Shown here: one piece after another, positions 17,008 through 25,799 of the stretch | Position numbering within the stretch: the stretch's first letter is position 1 | Layout of the letters: each line of letters opens with the position of its first letter | The notes under the pieces: generated by a model | The model's input: the letters and a program-made list of their open reading frames with translations, nothing else | What the model was told of the DNA's origin: nothing | Databases searched by the model: none | Made by a program: the position numbers and the translations under genes | Assembly: GCA_045612305.1 (NCBI GenBank) | Contig: JAZKYU010000019.1 | Location: 1 to 61,748, forward strand | Source: HGM04593 sp045612305 | GTDB lineage: Bacteria > Bacteroidota > Bacteroidia > Bacteroidales > Bacteroidaceae | Direction of reading: 5' to 3' | DNA length: 61,748 nucleotides

Positions 17008-19062
17008 ATGAGAGAGAACCCCTTTTTGCAACCCAGCACCACCCCTTTCGACGCTATACCCTTTGACAAGATAACGCTGGAGCACTACATACCCGCACTA
17101 AAAGAGGGAATAAAAAAGGAGCAAGAGAACATAGACAAGATATGCAACGAGCAGGCGCCTGCAACGTTTGAGAACACCATCGTAGCCTACGAAGAGGGCG
17201 GCCGCCTCATAAGCGACGTACTTTGCGCCTTCAACGCTTTGATGTACTCGCACAGCAACGATAAACTTGTGGCAACAGAAGCCGAGATGCAGGAGCTCTA
17301 CACCGAGCATCGCAACAACATCACGCTTAACGAGAGACTCTTCGCACGCATTAAAAGCGTGTACAACAACATGCCCGACACGCTCACCAAAGAACAAAAA
17401 AGGCTTACAGAAGAAACATACATAAGCTTTGTGCGCAGCGGAGCCAACCTCCAGGGAGAGGAACGCGATATTTATCGACACCTTAGCAAAGAGCTCACCC
17501 TCTTGTCGCTCAAATTTCAAGAAAACATCATAAAGGACACCGACAGTTTCACGCTTCTTGTGACCAACCCCGAGGATGTAAAAGGGCTCCCCACCGATAT
17601 GATTGAAACAGCCGCAAAAGCTGCCGAGGAGAACAAAGAAAGCGGTTGGCTCTTCACTCTGCACCGCCCGAGTTACATACCTTTTATAACTTTCTGCAAA
17701 AACCGCGAGCTACGCAAAAAGATGTACCTCGCCTACAGCACTATAGGCGCAAAAGGCAACGAGCACGACAACCGCGACATTGTAAAGAACATAGTAAACA
17801 GCCGCTTGGAGTATGCCCGTCTGCTGGGCTACAACACATACAGCGACTATGTACTTGCCGAACGTATGGCACAAAACACCGACGCCGTGTTTTCTATGCT
17901 AGGCAAGCTCACCTGGAGCTACCTGCCCGCCGCCCGCAAAGATGTCGATGAGGTTAAAGAGTATGCCCAAAAGCTTGAAGGCGAAAATTTCGATTTTCAG
18001 CCTTGGGACTTTGCCTACTACTCCGAAAAACTAAAAGAAGAAAAATACAAATTAAGCGACGAGATTGTACGCCCCTACTTCGACCTCAACCAAGTAATCT
18101 ACGGTGTATTCTACCTTGCCACACGCCTCTACGGCATCACATTCAAGCAAAACCACGAGATACCCACCTTCAACCCCGACGTAAAAGTTTGGGAGGTGTA
18201 CGACTACGACGGCACATATCTGGCCCTGCTTTATTGCGACTTTTACGCACGCAAGGGTAAGCACGCAGGAGCTTGGATGGACTCAATAAAGCCGCAATAC
18301 AAAGAGGCCGACGGCACCAACCATCGCCCCCACATAACCCTTTCTACAAACTACAGGAAACCCCTTCCCGGGCAGCCCACCCTCTTGAACTTCGACGAGT
18401 TTAACACCCTGCTCCACGAGTTTGGGCACTGCATGCACGGAATACTTTCAAACGTAACATACTCAAGCCTTTGCAGCCCCAACGTTTTGTGGGACTTTGT
18501 CGAGATGCCATCACAAATTATGGAGAACTTCGCCACCGAAGAGGAGTTTTTAAAGGCTTTTGCCTTCCACCACAAAACAGGCGAAACCATACCGCAAGAG
18601 TTGCTCGACAAAATATGTGCAGCGCGCAACTTCCGTGCAGCCTATCAGTGTATAAGACAGGTAGGTTTGGGCCTCATAGACCAAGCCTGGCACAATATAT
18701 CGGCACCCTTCGAAGGCGACGTCTTGGAGTATGAGCACTCGGCTGTTGCAGCCATAAAGCTGTTGCCCACAATAAAAGAAGCAGGCATCACACCACAATT
18801 TAGCCACATAATGTCGGGAGGCTATGCAGCGGGGTATTACAGCTACAAGTGGGCCGAAATGCTCGATGCCGACGCCTTCTCACGCTTCAAAGAAGAGGGC
18901 GTGCTCAATATGAAGGTTGCACAATCTTTCCGCGACAACATACTCTCGAAGGGTGACACAGAGCACCCTATGGAGCTCTACATACGTTTCCGCGGACACA
19001 AGCCGCAAATAGAGCCCCTTTTGGAGCGCGATGGAATAAAAACCATATGCCCACACCTGTAA
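17008..19062 (+). CDS. dcp: M3 family metallopeptidase (peptidyl-dipeptidase Dcp / oligopeptidase A type)
   Basis: A 684-residue zinc peptidase that trims short peptides in the cytoplasm. It starts MRENPFLQPSTTPFDAIPFD, the usual N-terminus of Dcp/OpdA proteins. The ATG at 16984 is possible, but the one at 16936 lies upstream of the promoter. The zinc motif HEFGH is at 470-474, with HCMHG directly after. The downstream segment has VDF-type V-E-M-P-S-Q-I-M-E-N, supplying the third ligand (E in FVEMPSQ). No signal peptide. First gene of a plus-strand run; the next ORF starts 16 bases later. Whether it removes dipeptides (Dcp) or cuts internally (OpdA) cannot be told. Confidence 0.92.
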   Translation: MRENPFLQPSTTPFDAIPFDKITLEHYIPALKEGIKKEQENIDKICNEQAPATFENTIVAYEEGGRLISDVLCAFNALMYSHSNDKLVATEAEMQELYTEHRNNITLNERLFARIKSVYNNMPDTLTKEQKRLTEETYISFVRSGANLQGEERDIYRHLSKELTLLSLKFQENIIKDTDSFTLLVTNPEDVKGLPTDMIETAAKAAEENKESGWLFTLHRPSYIPFITFCKNRELRKKMYLAYSTIGAKGNEHDNRDIVKNIVNSRLEYARLLGYNTYSDYVLAERMAQNTDAVFSMLGKLTWSYLPAARKDVDEVKEYAQKLEGENFDFQPWDFAYYSEKLKEEKYKLSDEIVRPYFDLNQVIYGVFYLATRLYGITFKQNHEIPTFNPDVKVWEVYDYDGTYLALLYCDFYARKGKHAGAWMDSIKPQYKEADGTNHRPHITLSTNYRKPLPGQPTLLNFDEFNTLLHEFGHCMHGILSNVTYSSLCSPNVLWDFVEMPSQIMENFATEEEFLKAFAFHHKTGETIPQELLDKICAARNFRAAYQCIRQVGLGLIDQAWHNISAPFEGDVLEYEHSAVAAIKLLPTIKEAGITPQFSHIMSGGYAAGYYSYKWAEMLDADAFSRFKEEGVLNMKVAQSFRDNILSKGDTEHPMELYIRFRGHKPQIEPLLERDGIKTICPHL

Positions 19063-19078
19063 AAAAACACAAACAAAT

Positions 19079-19507
19079 ATGATACATATTATAGAAAAGA
19101 GCAAAACCGCTATAGCAACAACACTGCTTGTACTAACTCTCTTCACATCCTGCAACAAGAAGGACGATTTAGAGGAAATTTTTACCGACAAAGAGTGGAA
19201 ACTTGCATTTATAGAAAACGAAACCGGGAGAAACTCACCCGAAAAACAATACACCCTCAAGTTTGAAAAGGCAAACTTCACCTTCAGCACTCCAAGCCAA
19301 GCTACAATAAGCGGCAATTGGTATGCCGACGGCAAGTCTCGAGATTTTGGTTGCAGCAACATCATAACTACAGGCCGAATTTCGGGCGATGAGGTAGCAA
19401 AAGAGGCTCTAAATATTTTAAGAAACGCCCACACCTATGAAGGCGACGCAAACTACCTTAAAATAAAAAGCACCAACAACAACTACATGCAATTTCACAA
19501 CAAATAA
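19079..19507 (+). CDS. Small lipoprotein, lipocalin-like (DUF4847-type?)
   Basis: 142 residues with a signal peptide and lipobox ending LFTSC (Cys about residue 25), followed by Asn-Lys-Lys-Asp-Asp, so probably acylated and periplasm- or surface-facing. The body begins EEIFTDKEWKLAFIENE, a pattern of small Bacteroidales lipoproteins with a single lipocalin-like beta barrel. I have no firm family. It is the second gene after the M3 peptidase (16-base gap) and 9 bases before the deaminase. Function unknown. Confidence 0.7.
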   Translation: MIHIIEKSKTAIATTLLVLTLFTSCNKKDDLEEIFTDKEWKLAFIENETGRNSPEKQYTLKFEKANFTFSTPSQATISGNWYADGKSRDFGCSNIITTGRISGDEVAKEALNILRNAHTYEGDANYLKIKSTNNNYMQFHNK

Positions 19508-19516
19508 ACAAGAGCT

Positions 19517-19960
19517 ATGGAAAACAGCGAAAAACAGAGAATACTCGACTGGAGATATATGAGGATGGCGATGATATGGGCCGAAAACTCTTACTGCCAA
19601 CGCCGCAAGGTGGGTGCTCTCATCGTAAAAGACAAGATGATAATATCCGATGGTTACAACGGTACACCCGCAGGCTTCGAGAATGTGTGCGAAGACGAAG
19701 ACGGGCTCACAAAGGCCTACGTTTTGCACGCCGAAGCCAACGCTATAACAAAGATTGCGCGCTCCAACAACAACAGCGAAGGCGCAACACTCTACGTTAC
19801 AACCTCGCCCTGCATAGAGTGCTCTAAACTCATAATTCAAGCAGGAATAAAGCGCGTTGTATACTTCGAGCAATACCGCGTCACCGACGGTTTAGACCTA
19901 CTAAAAAGAGCCGGCGTAGAAACAGTGCATTTAACAGAAGAGGAAAAAGAGACATTATGA
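19517..19960 (+). CDS. Deoxycytidylate (dCMP) deaminase
   Basis: A 147-residue zinc deaminase converting dCMP to dUMP for dTTP synthesis. The zinc ligands are H71 in HAEANA (E73 is the proton shuttle) and C99/C102 in SPCIEC. The nucleotide-recognition segment CQRRKVGALIV and GYNGTPAGFENVCED are typical of dCMP deaminase/ComEB rather than cytidine deaminase. Its stop overlaps the S41 protease start by 4 bases (ATGA), so the two are translationally coupled. Confidence 0.92.
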   Translation: MENSEKQRILDWRYMRMAMIWAENSYCQRRKVGALIVKDKMIISDGYNGTPAGFENVCEDEDGLTKAYVLHAEANAITKIARSNNNSEGATLYVTTSPCIECSKLIIQAGIKRVVYFEQYRVTDGLDLLKRAGVETVHLTEEEKETL

Positions 19961-21561
19961 AAAAGTTCACCCCCACCCTTTTTGTGCTTTTCACACTAAT
20001 TGGGCTATTGATAGGTATATACATATCACAGGGAAACAGAAACACATTTATAATTTCCACCGCCGACAGCAACAAAGTAGACGAGCTTATGCTGCTTATG
20101 AAGCACAGCTATGTCGACACGTTAAACATAGACGATGTACTGGAAAAAGTTATGCCCAAGATACTCGACGAACTCGACCCGCATAGCAAATACATACCCG
20201 CCGACGAGCTCGAAGCAACAAACGCCGACCTCGCCAGCAGCTTCAGCGGTATAGGCATACGCTTTCTCATACAAGAGGACACCGTAAACATAACCGACAT
20301 TATACGTGGTGGCCCATCGGAGGCTGTAGGTCTCTTGGCTGGCGACTGCATAGTAAAGGTTAACGACACTCTCTTTGTAGGGAAGGAGTGCACACAAGAG
20401 GCCGCTATGAAAAAACTTAAAGGGCCCAAGGGTACAAAAGTAAAAGTAAGCGTCAAGCGCTTTGGCGAGAGCGACCTTCTGCATTTTAATATTGTACGCG
20501 GCGAGATACCCCTGCAAAGCATAGAAGCAGCCTATATAATAGACAACAAGTGGGGCTACATACAAGTTGAGCGCTTTGCCGAAAACACCTTTGCCGAGTT
20601 CATTGTAGCTATGGCACGCTTCCTTCACAACAAAGTGCAAGGGGTTATAATAGACGTGCGCGGCAACGGAGGCGGCTATATGGGCGTCGCGTTGCAGATG
20701 GCAAACGAATTTCTGCATCGTGGCGATGTGATAGTTTACACCGAGGGAGTAAACTCACCACGCAACATCGACTACGCTAACGGCAGAGGCAACTTTCCCG
20801 ATATACCCCTTGTGATACTCACCGACGAGACATCGGCCTCGGCAAGCGAGATTATAGCCGGCACCATACAAGACAACGACCGCGGCATAATCATAGGCCG
20901 ACGCACATTTGGCAAAGGACTAGTGCAGCAACCTTTTGAGTTTAAAGACGGCTCGGCTATAAGGCTCACTGTGGCGCGTTACTACACTCCCTCGGGACGT
21001 TGCATACAAAAACCCTATGTAAACGGCGAGGGCAAAGAGTATGAGATGGACATAATAAACCGCTACGAGAGAGGGGAGTTTTTCTCTAAGGACAGCATAC
21101 ATCAAAACGACAGCCTTGTCTACAAGACCCGTTTAGGACGCACCGTTTATGGTGGGGGTGGTATTATGCCCGACATTTTCGTCCCTAGCGACACCACTCG
21201 CTTCACACCCTACATAAGTAACGTGTCGCGCAAGCGCTTGGTCTCTATGTTTGCCTTCAAATACTGCAAAGACCACCGCGCACAGCTCGAAAAGCACAAA
21301 ACCCACGAAGAGCTCACAAAACATCTGGCACAAAACAACGTGGTGGAAAAATTTATCGCTTTTGCAAAGGAGAAAGGCATAGCAGCCCCCACTACACAGC
21401 TTGTCCAAAACCACCAGATGCTTGCCGAGATTATAAACGCAAACATAATATACAACATACAAGGTATGCTGGAGCACGTTAAATACATAAACCTCACCGA
21501 CCCCACAGTGCTAAAGGCGATAGAAGTTTTAGAAAACAACGATGCTTTTCCACAATTATAA
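19957..21561 (+). CDS. S41 family C-terminal processing protease (CtpA/Prc-like)
   Basis: 534 residues. One N-terminal membrane anchor (about 7-24) places it in the periplasm. A PDZ domain (about 95-165) binds C-termini of substrates, followed by the S41 domain. The catalytic Ser is probably S295 in DETSASASEI and the general base K320 in RRTFGKGLVQQ; their 25-residue spacing equals that of the E. coli Prc dyad. The C-terminal 130 residues are a helical extension common in Bacteroidales CTPs. It overlaps dCMP deaminase by 4 bases, a common Bacteroidota pairing with no known functional link. Confidence 0.93.
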   Translation: MKKFTPTLFVLFTLIGLLIGIYISQGNRNTFIISTADSNKVDELMLLMKHSYVDTLNIDDVLEKVMPKILDELDPHSKYIPADELEATNADLASSFSGIGIRFLIQEDTVNITDIIRGGPSEAVGLLAGDCIVKVNDTLFVGKECTQEAAMKKLKGPKGTKVKVSVKRFGESDLLHFNIVRGEIPLQSIEAAYIIDNKWGYIQVERFAENTFAEFIVAMARFLHNKVQGVIIDVRGNGGGYMGVALQMANEFLHRGDVIVYTEGVNSPRNIDYANGRGNFPDIPLVILTDETSASASEIIAGTIQDNDRGIIIGRRTFGKGLVQQPFEFKDGSAIRLTVARYYTPSGRCIQKPYVNGEGKEYEMDIINRYERGEFFSKDSIHQNDSLVYKTRLGRTVYGGGGIMPDIFVPSDTTRFTPYISNVSRKRLVSMFAFKYCKDHRAQLEKHKTHEELTKHLAQNNVVEKFIAFAKEKGIAAPTTQLVQNHQMLAEIINANIIYNIQGMLEHVKYINLTDPTVLKAIEVLENNDAFPQL

Positions 21562-21586
21562 ACAAGGTAAAATTAAAAATAAATAT

Positions 21587-21594
21587 TATCTTTG
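21587..21594 (+). promoter_or_regulatory. -7 box before the nucleotidyltransferase-GHMP kinase gene
   Basis: TATCTTTG matches TAnnTTTG in the 82-base gap after the S41 protease. There is no clear -33 TTTG. Confidence 0.5.
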
Positions 21595-21643
21595 CATATT
21601 AGCGATACTCAAGAGCGAAATATAACAACAAAATATACAAACT

Positions 21644-22783
21644 ATGAGTAAGAAAGTTTTTGTATCGGGTTGCTACGATATGTTACATTCGGGGCACGTT
21701 GCTTTTTTCAAGGAAGCATCACAATACGGAGATTTGTATGTGGGCATAGGCTCAGACAGTACAATCCAGGACCTTAAAAACCGCAAAACCATAAACACAC
21801 AAGAAGAGCGCCTGTATATGGTAAAATCCATACGCTACGTTAAAGACGCTTTTGTAAACTCCGGTAGCGGAATTATGGACTTTGCCGAGGATGTAAAAGC
21901 CCTGAAGCCCGACATCTTCTTTGTAAACTCCGACGGTTACACACCCGAGAAAAAACGTTTCTGCCAGGAGAACGGCATAGAGCTTAAAGTGAGCACCCGT
22001 GTACCCGAAGCCGGCCTCCCTGCGCGCTCCACAACAGCGTTGCGCCAAGAGTGTAAAATCCCCTATCGCATAGACCTTGCCGGCGGTTGGCTCGACCAGC
22101 CCTATGTAAACAAATTTGCAGAAGGCCCCGTGCTCACCATAAACATCGAGCCCGACTACGACTTCAACAACCGCAGCGGTATGAGCACATCTTCGCGCAA
22201 AGCCGCTATAGAGATGTGGCACATCGACATACCCAAGGGCGACCGCGAGGTGCTTGCCAAGGAACTTTTCTGCTTCGAAAACCCTCCCGGCTCACCCTAT
22301 ATAAGCGGCTCACAGGACGCTATCGGTGTGGTTATGCCTGGCCTTAACCGTCTTAACTACAAAGACGAAAAATACTGGCCCAGCGAAATTAAGAGCGTAA
22401 AAGACGACGACATACTCAGCTTCATCGAGAAGCACATTTGGCTCATCCCCCTCTCTCCCCGCAAAGGCGACTACAACGTTCTTGCCGACACAAAGATTGA
22501 CAAAGAGGGAGCAGAGCGCCTTGCCAAGGCTGCACAAGAGTGCTGGGAAGCTGTAAACAACAAAGACATCGACGCTTGGGGCAAAGCCACAACAGAGTCT
22601 TTCCGCGCGCAGATTGCAATGTTCCCCAATATGGCACCCGACTATGTGTTCGAGACTATCAACGAATACATAAACGATGTAAAAGGTATTAAAATAACCG
22701 GTGCAGGCGGTGGTGGTTACCTTGTAATTATCAACGACAAACCCATAAAAGATGCGTTGCAGATAAGAATACGCCGCAATTAA
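21644..22783 (+). CDS. Cytidylyltransferase-like domain fused to a GHMP kinase-like domain
   Basis: 379 residues in two parts. Residues 1-130 are a nucleotidyltransferase of the glycerol-3-P/ethanolamine-P cytidylyltransferase type, with GCYDMLHSGHVAFF carrying HSGH (15-18), a glycine-rich GIGSD, and RSTTALR in place of the usual I-S-S-T motif. From about 138 on, the chain looks like a sugar kinase of the GHMP superfamily: YRIDLAGGWLDQPYV (141-155) and, near the end, GIKITGAGGGGYLVI (348-362). The middle glycine loop (YISGSQDAIG, 219-228) is degenerate. A likely role is making an NDP-activated sugar or polyol for surface glycans, by analogy with two-domain HldE and FKP; substrate unknown. It opens an envelope gene group. 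Confidence 0.8.
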   Translation: MSKKVFVSGCYDMLHSGHVAFFKEASQYGDLYVGIGSDSTIQDLKNRKTINTQEERLYMVKSIRYVKDAFVNSGSGIMDFAEDVKALKPDIFFVNSDGYTPEKKRFCQENGIELKVSTRVPEAGLPARSTTALRQECKIPYRIDLAGGWLDQPYVNKFAEGPVLTINIEPDYDFNNRSGMSTSSRKAAIEMWHIDIPKGDREVLAKELFCFENPPGSPYISGSQDAIGVVMPGLNRLNYKDEKYWPSEIKSVKDDDILSFIEKHIWLIPLSPRKGDYNVLADTKIDKEGAERLAKAAQECWEAVNNKDIDAWGKATTESFRAQIAMFPNMAPDYVFETINEYINDVKGIKITGAGGGGYLVIINDKPIKDALQIRIRRN

Positions 22784-22810
22784 AGACCTCCATCGTTTTA
22801 AATACTTAAA

Positions 22811-23902
22811 ATGCAGAAGAGCAATATAACGGAGATTTTTTTCGAGCTTGTCCGATTAGGTATCGGTACAGGCTCGAAATTATCCATACCCCCTACTGCC
22901 CAACAGTGGGAAGAGCTCTTTGATTTGTCGAAAAAACAGACCTTAACAGGCATAACCTTCAGCGGTATAGAGAGGTTGCCCGCCGAGATGCGCCCCCCAA
23001 AAGAGGTGCTCCTTAAGTGGTACAACATATGCCAGCTTATAACAAAGCAAAACGCGTTCCTCAACAAGCAAGCCGTGATGGTTGCGCAAAAGTTCCGCGA
23101 AGAGGGGTTTGAAAACGTCATACTCAAAGGGCAAGGCATAGCCACACTATACAAAGAGCCCGAACGTCGCGCGTCGGGCGACATAGATATATGGCTCGCA
23201 GCCGACAGAAAAACTATCCTTAAGTATGTAAAGAAGTTTTTCCCCACAGCAGCACCAATCTATCACCACATAGACTTTCCCATACTCAAGAACTTGGAGA
23301 TAGAGATACATTTTACACCGTCGTGGATGTATAATTATTTCACAAACCGCAAACTGCAAAAATTCTTCAAGCAAGAGATAAAAAGACAAACAAGCAACAA
23401 AATTACTCTTGGTAACGAGGGCTACATAAGCGCACCCACACTTGATTTTAACCGCATATACATTTTGTTGCACATATACAGGCACCTCTTTCAAGAAGGT
23501 ATAGGCCTGCGCCAGCTTCTCGACTATTATTACGTTCTTGTTCAAGGATTTACAAAAGAGGAGCAAAAGGCTACTATTACTCGTTTAAAAGAGTTTAGAA
23601 TGTTGCGTTTTGCAGGTGCAACAATGTATGTGATAAAAAAAGTATTCAACATAAGCGACGAGTATATGCTTGTACCCCCGCTTGAAAGCGAAGGAGAGCA
23701 GCTGCTGGGTGAAATTATGGAAAAAGGAAACTTTGGACGATATAACCCAGAACTTCATATTCAAAAAAACGGCTCTCTACTTGCAAGAGCCTGCAGCCGC
23801 ACAAAACAAAATATGAAACTTGCGTCCAACTACCCTAGCGAAATTTTTGGAGCTCCCCTCTTTAGAATGTGGCACTTTTTTTGGATGCGACTTAACAAAT
23901 AA
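22811..23902 (+). CDS. NTP_transf_5 family nucleotidyltransferase
   Basis: 363 residues. ENVILKGQGIATLY (about 101-114) and the metal-binding GDID (123-126) in RASGDIDIW are the hallmarks of Pfam NTP_transf_5, a nucleotidyltransferase fold often found in capsule and exopolysaccharide loci. No signal peptide. It lies 28 bases after the fusion enzyme and 9 before the Wzi-like gene, which fits a surface-polysaccharide role. The reaction is not known. Confidence 0.82.
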   Translation: MQKSNITEIFFELVRLGIGTGSKLSIPPTAQQWEELFDLSKKQTLTGITFSGIERLPAEMRPPKEVLLKWYNICQLITKQNAFLNKQAVMVAQKFREEGFENVILKGQGIATLYKEPERRASGDIDIWLAADRKTILKYVKKFFPTAAPIYHHIDFPILKNLEIEIHFTPSWMYNYFTNRKLQKFFKQEIKRQTSNKITLGNEGYISAPTLDFNRIYILLHIYRHLFQEGIGLRQLLDYYYVLVQGFTKEEQKATITRLKEFRMLRFAGATMYVIKKVFNISDEYMLVPPLESEGEQLLGEIMEKGNFGRYNPELHIQKNGSLLARACSRTKQNMKLASNYPSEIFGAPLFRMWHFFWMRLNK

Positions 23903-23910
23903 AGTATATT

Positions 23911-25386
23911 ATGAGAAAACTTTATATAATATCGGCGTTGCTGCTTTGCTGCGCGGCTCTTTCGGCGCAAGAATTTACGTACAAAGTAGAAACCGCCGCC
24001 ACCGTAGCATCGAGCGATGTATCGCCCACCTGGCACATCTCAAACCGTCAAGGATTGAGTGGCGAGGTTGCAAAGTATGGCTATATGAGAGTTGGCTTAG
24101 GCGGCAAGCATAACTTGAGCAAAAATTACACCCTTGCTTGGGGAGCCGATGTTGTTGCAGGCAACAACCTAACATCGTCGGTCTACATACAGCAGGCTTT
24201 TGCCGATATAAGTTGGAGGATATTCACTCTGTCGGCAGGGCAAAAAGAGCGTTGGGACACATTTAAAAACCACCGTCTCTCTACCGGTGGTCTTGTCGAG
24301 AGCGGCAACGCTCGCCCCATACCTCAGGTGCGCATCGAGGTGCCCGAATATTACGACTTTTTTGGCACAAATGGTTGGTTTAAGCTACGTGGCCACATTG
24401 CTTACGGGTGGTTTAGCGACGGTAGCTGGCAAGAAAGATGGGTTGCAGCCGACATGCCGCGCACCACAGGAACATTATATCACTCAAAAGCAATCTTCTT
24501 CAAGTTTGGTAAAGAGGAGCGTTTCCCCTTATCGGCAGAATTTGGGCTACTTATGGTTGCACAATTTGGTGGAACATCTTACAACAAGGGATACGAAAAA
24601 GGAAACACCTTGCACAACCCCACCCGCTTAAAAGACTACTTTAAAATTTTCGTTCCAAGCAGCGGCGACAGCGAATACTCGGGCATGGACAGAACGAACA
24701 TCGCAGGCAACCACCTTGGTAGTTGGCACGGCGCAATAAATTGGCAAGCAAAAAGCTGGAAAGCACGAGCATACTACGAGCACGTATTCGAAGACCACTC
24801 ACAAATGTTTTGGGAGTATGGTTTGTGGACCGAGCAGTTAGTGGGCATAGAGCTTGAGTTTAAAAATTTCAAGTGGATAAAACGCCTTGTTCTGGAATAT
24901 TACAACCTTAAAAACCACGGAGGGCCTGTATACCACGACTCTACATCGGCTATCCCCGACCAAGTAAGCTGTCGCGATAACAACTACAACCACGGGTGGT
25001 ACAACGGCTGGTTTAATTATGGTATGAATATAGGAACACCGCTTGCAACTTCGCCCATCTACAACGAAGATCACACCATTACCTGCAAGAACAACAGAAA
25101 CGAAGCCTTGCACATAGGTATAGAGGGAGAGCCCACAGAAGAAATTTCATACAGATTACTCCTCACACACTCCGAAAACTGGGGTACCTACAAAACACCC
25201 TACACCTATGTAAAATCGAACACCGCAGGCTTGGTGGAGCTTGCATACAAGCCCTCAATATTAAAAGGATGGGAAGTTAAAGCCTCCTACGCTTTCGACA
25301 ACGGGAAGCTGCTAGGCAATAACCGCAGCGCTCTTTTTACCATAAGCAAGTGCGGTATTTTAAACTTTGGTAACAAGAAAAAATAG
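23911..25386 (+). CDS. Capsule assembly Wzi family outer-membrane protein
   Basis: 491 residues with a signal peptide (RKLYIISALLLCCAALSA, then QEF). The mature chain is a string of amphipathic beta strands rich in W, Y and G, and ends near FNFGNKKK-like aromatic/basic residues; this is the beta-barrel pattern of Wzi/OM proteins that hold capsule polysaccharide on the cell surface. WHISNRQGLS near residue 35 and the later G-S-W-H-G-A-I-N-W segment resemble Bacteroidales Wzi homologues. It sits in the envelope group downstream of the two nucleotidyltransferase-like genes. Confidence 0.8.
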   Translation: MRKLYIISALLLCCAALSAQEFTYKVETAATVASSDVSPTWHISNRQGLSGEVAKYGYMRVGLGGKHNLSKNYTLAWGADVVAGNNLTSSVYIQQAFADISWRIFTLSAGQKERWDTFKNHRLSTGGLVESGNARPIPQVRIEVPEYYDFFGTNGWFKLRGHIAYGWFSDGSWQERWVAADMPRTTGTLYHSKAIFFKFGKEERFPLSAEFGLLMVAQFGGTSYNKGYEKGNTLHNPTRLKDYFKIFVPSSGDSEYSGMDRTNIAGNHLGSWHGAINWQAKSWKARAYYEHVFEDHSQMFWEYGLWTEQLVGIELEFKNFKWIKRLVLEYYNLKNHGGPVYHDSTSAIPDQVSCRDNNYNHGWYNGWFNYGMNIGTPLATSPIYNEDHTITCKNNRNEALHIGIEGEPTEEISYRLLLTHSENWGTYKTPYTYVKSNTAGLVELAYKPSILKGWEVKASYAFDNGKLLGNNRSALFTISKCGILNFGNKKK

Positions 25387-25393
25387 TTCGAAG

Positions 25394-25786
25394 ATGAAAA
25401 AAACATTATTTATACTTCTGCTTGCCACCACATTTGTGGCTTGCCAAAAAGAGGACGAGAACGGCGATTTAAGCGCCTTTTGGAAAATACTTGAGATAGA
25501 AGACCACTCTACCGGAGAGACCATAAACTTAACAGAAGAGAGCCACTTTTGGAGCATACAGCTTAATCTGCTCGAGATAAGACAAACAGAAGAAGATATC
25601 ACATATTGCCGTTTCCAACACACAGGCGACTCACTTATGGTGCAAGCCGTGGAGCCAAAAGATGCCGATTTAAAGCTTTGGGGCATATACGACAATACAA
25701 ACGAGAGATACAAAGTGTTGCTCCTTAACAGCAAAAATATGATACTTAACTCAAAGTATGCCAAAATAACCTTTAAACACTTTTAA
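25394..25786 (+). CDS. Small lipoprotein, lipocalin-like
   Basis: 130 residues starting at the ATG at 25394 (MKKTLFILLLATTFVAC). The lipobox TFVAC puts the acylated Cys near residue 17, followed by QKEDENGD, so it is probably exported to the outer membrane. The body (SAFWKILEIEDHS, then beta-rich segments to YAKITFKHF) looks like a single small lipocalin-type domain found in Bacteroidales lipoproteins. It lies 7 bases after the Wzi gene and 13 before the permease. No function can be assigned. Confidence 0.75.
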   Translation: MKKTLFILLLATTFVACQKEDENGDLSAFWKILEIEDHSTGETINLTEESHFWSIQLNLLEIRQTEEDITYCRFQHTGDSLMVQAVEPKDADLKLWGIYDNTNERYKVLLLNSKNMILNSKYAKITFKHF

Positions 25787-25799
25787 ACGCGACACGTTA

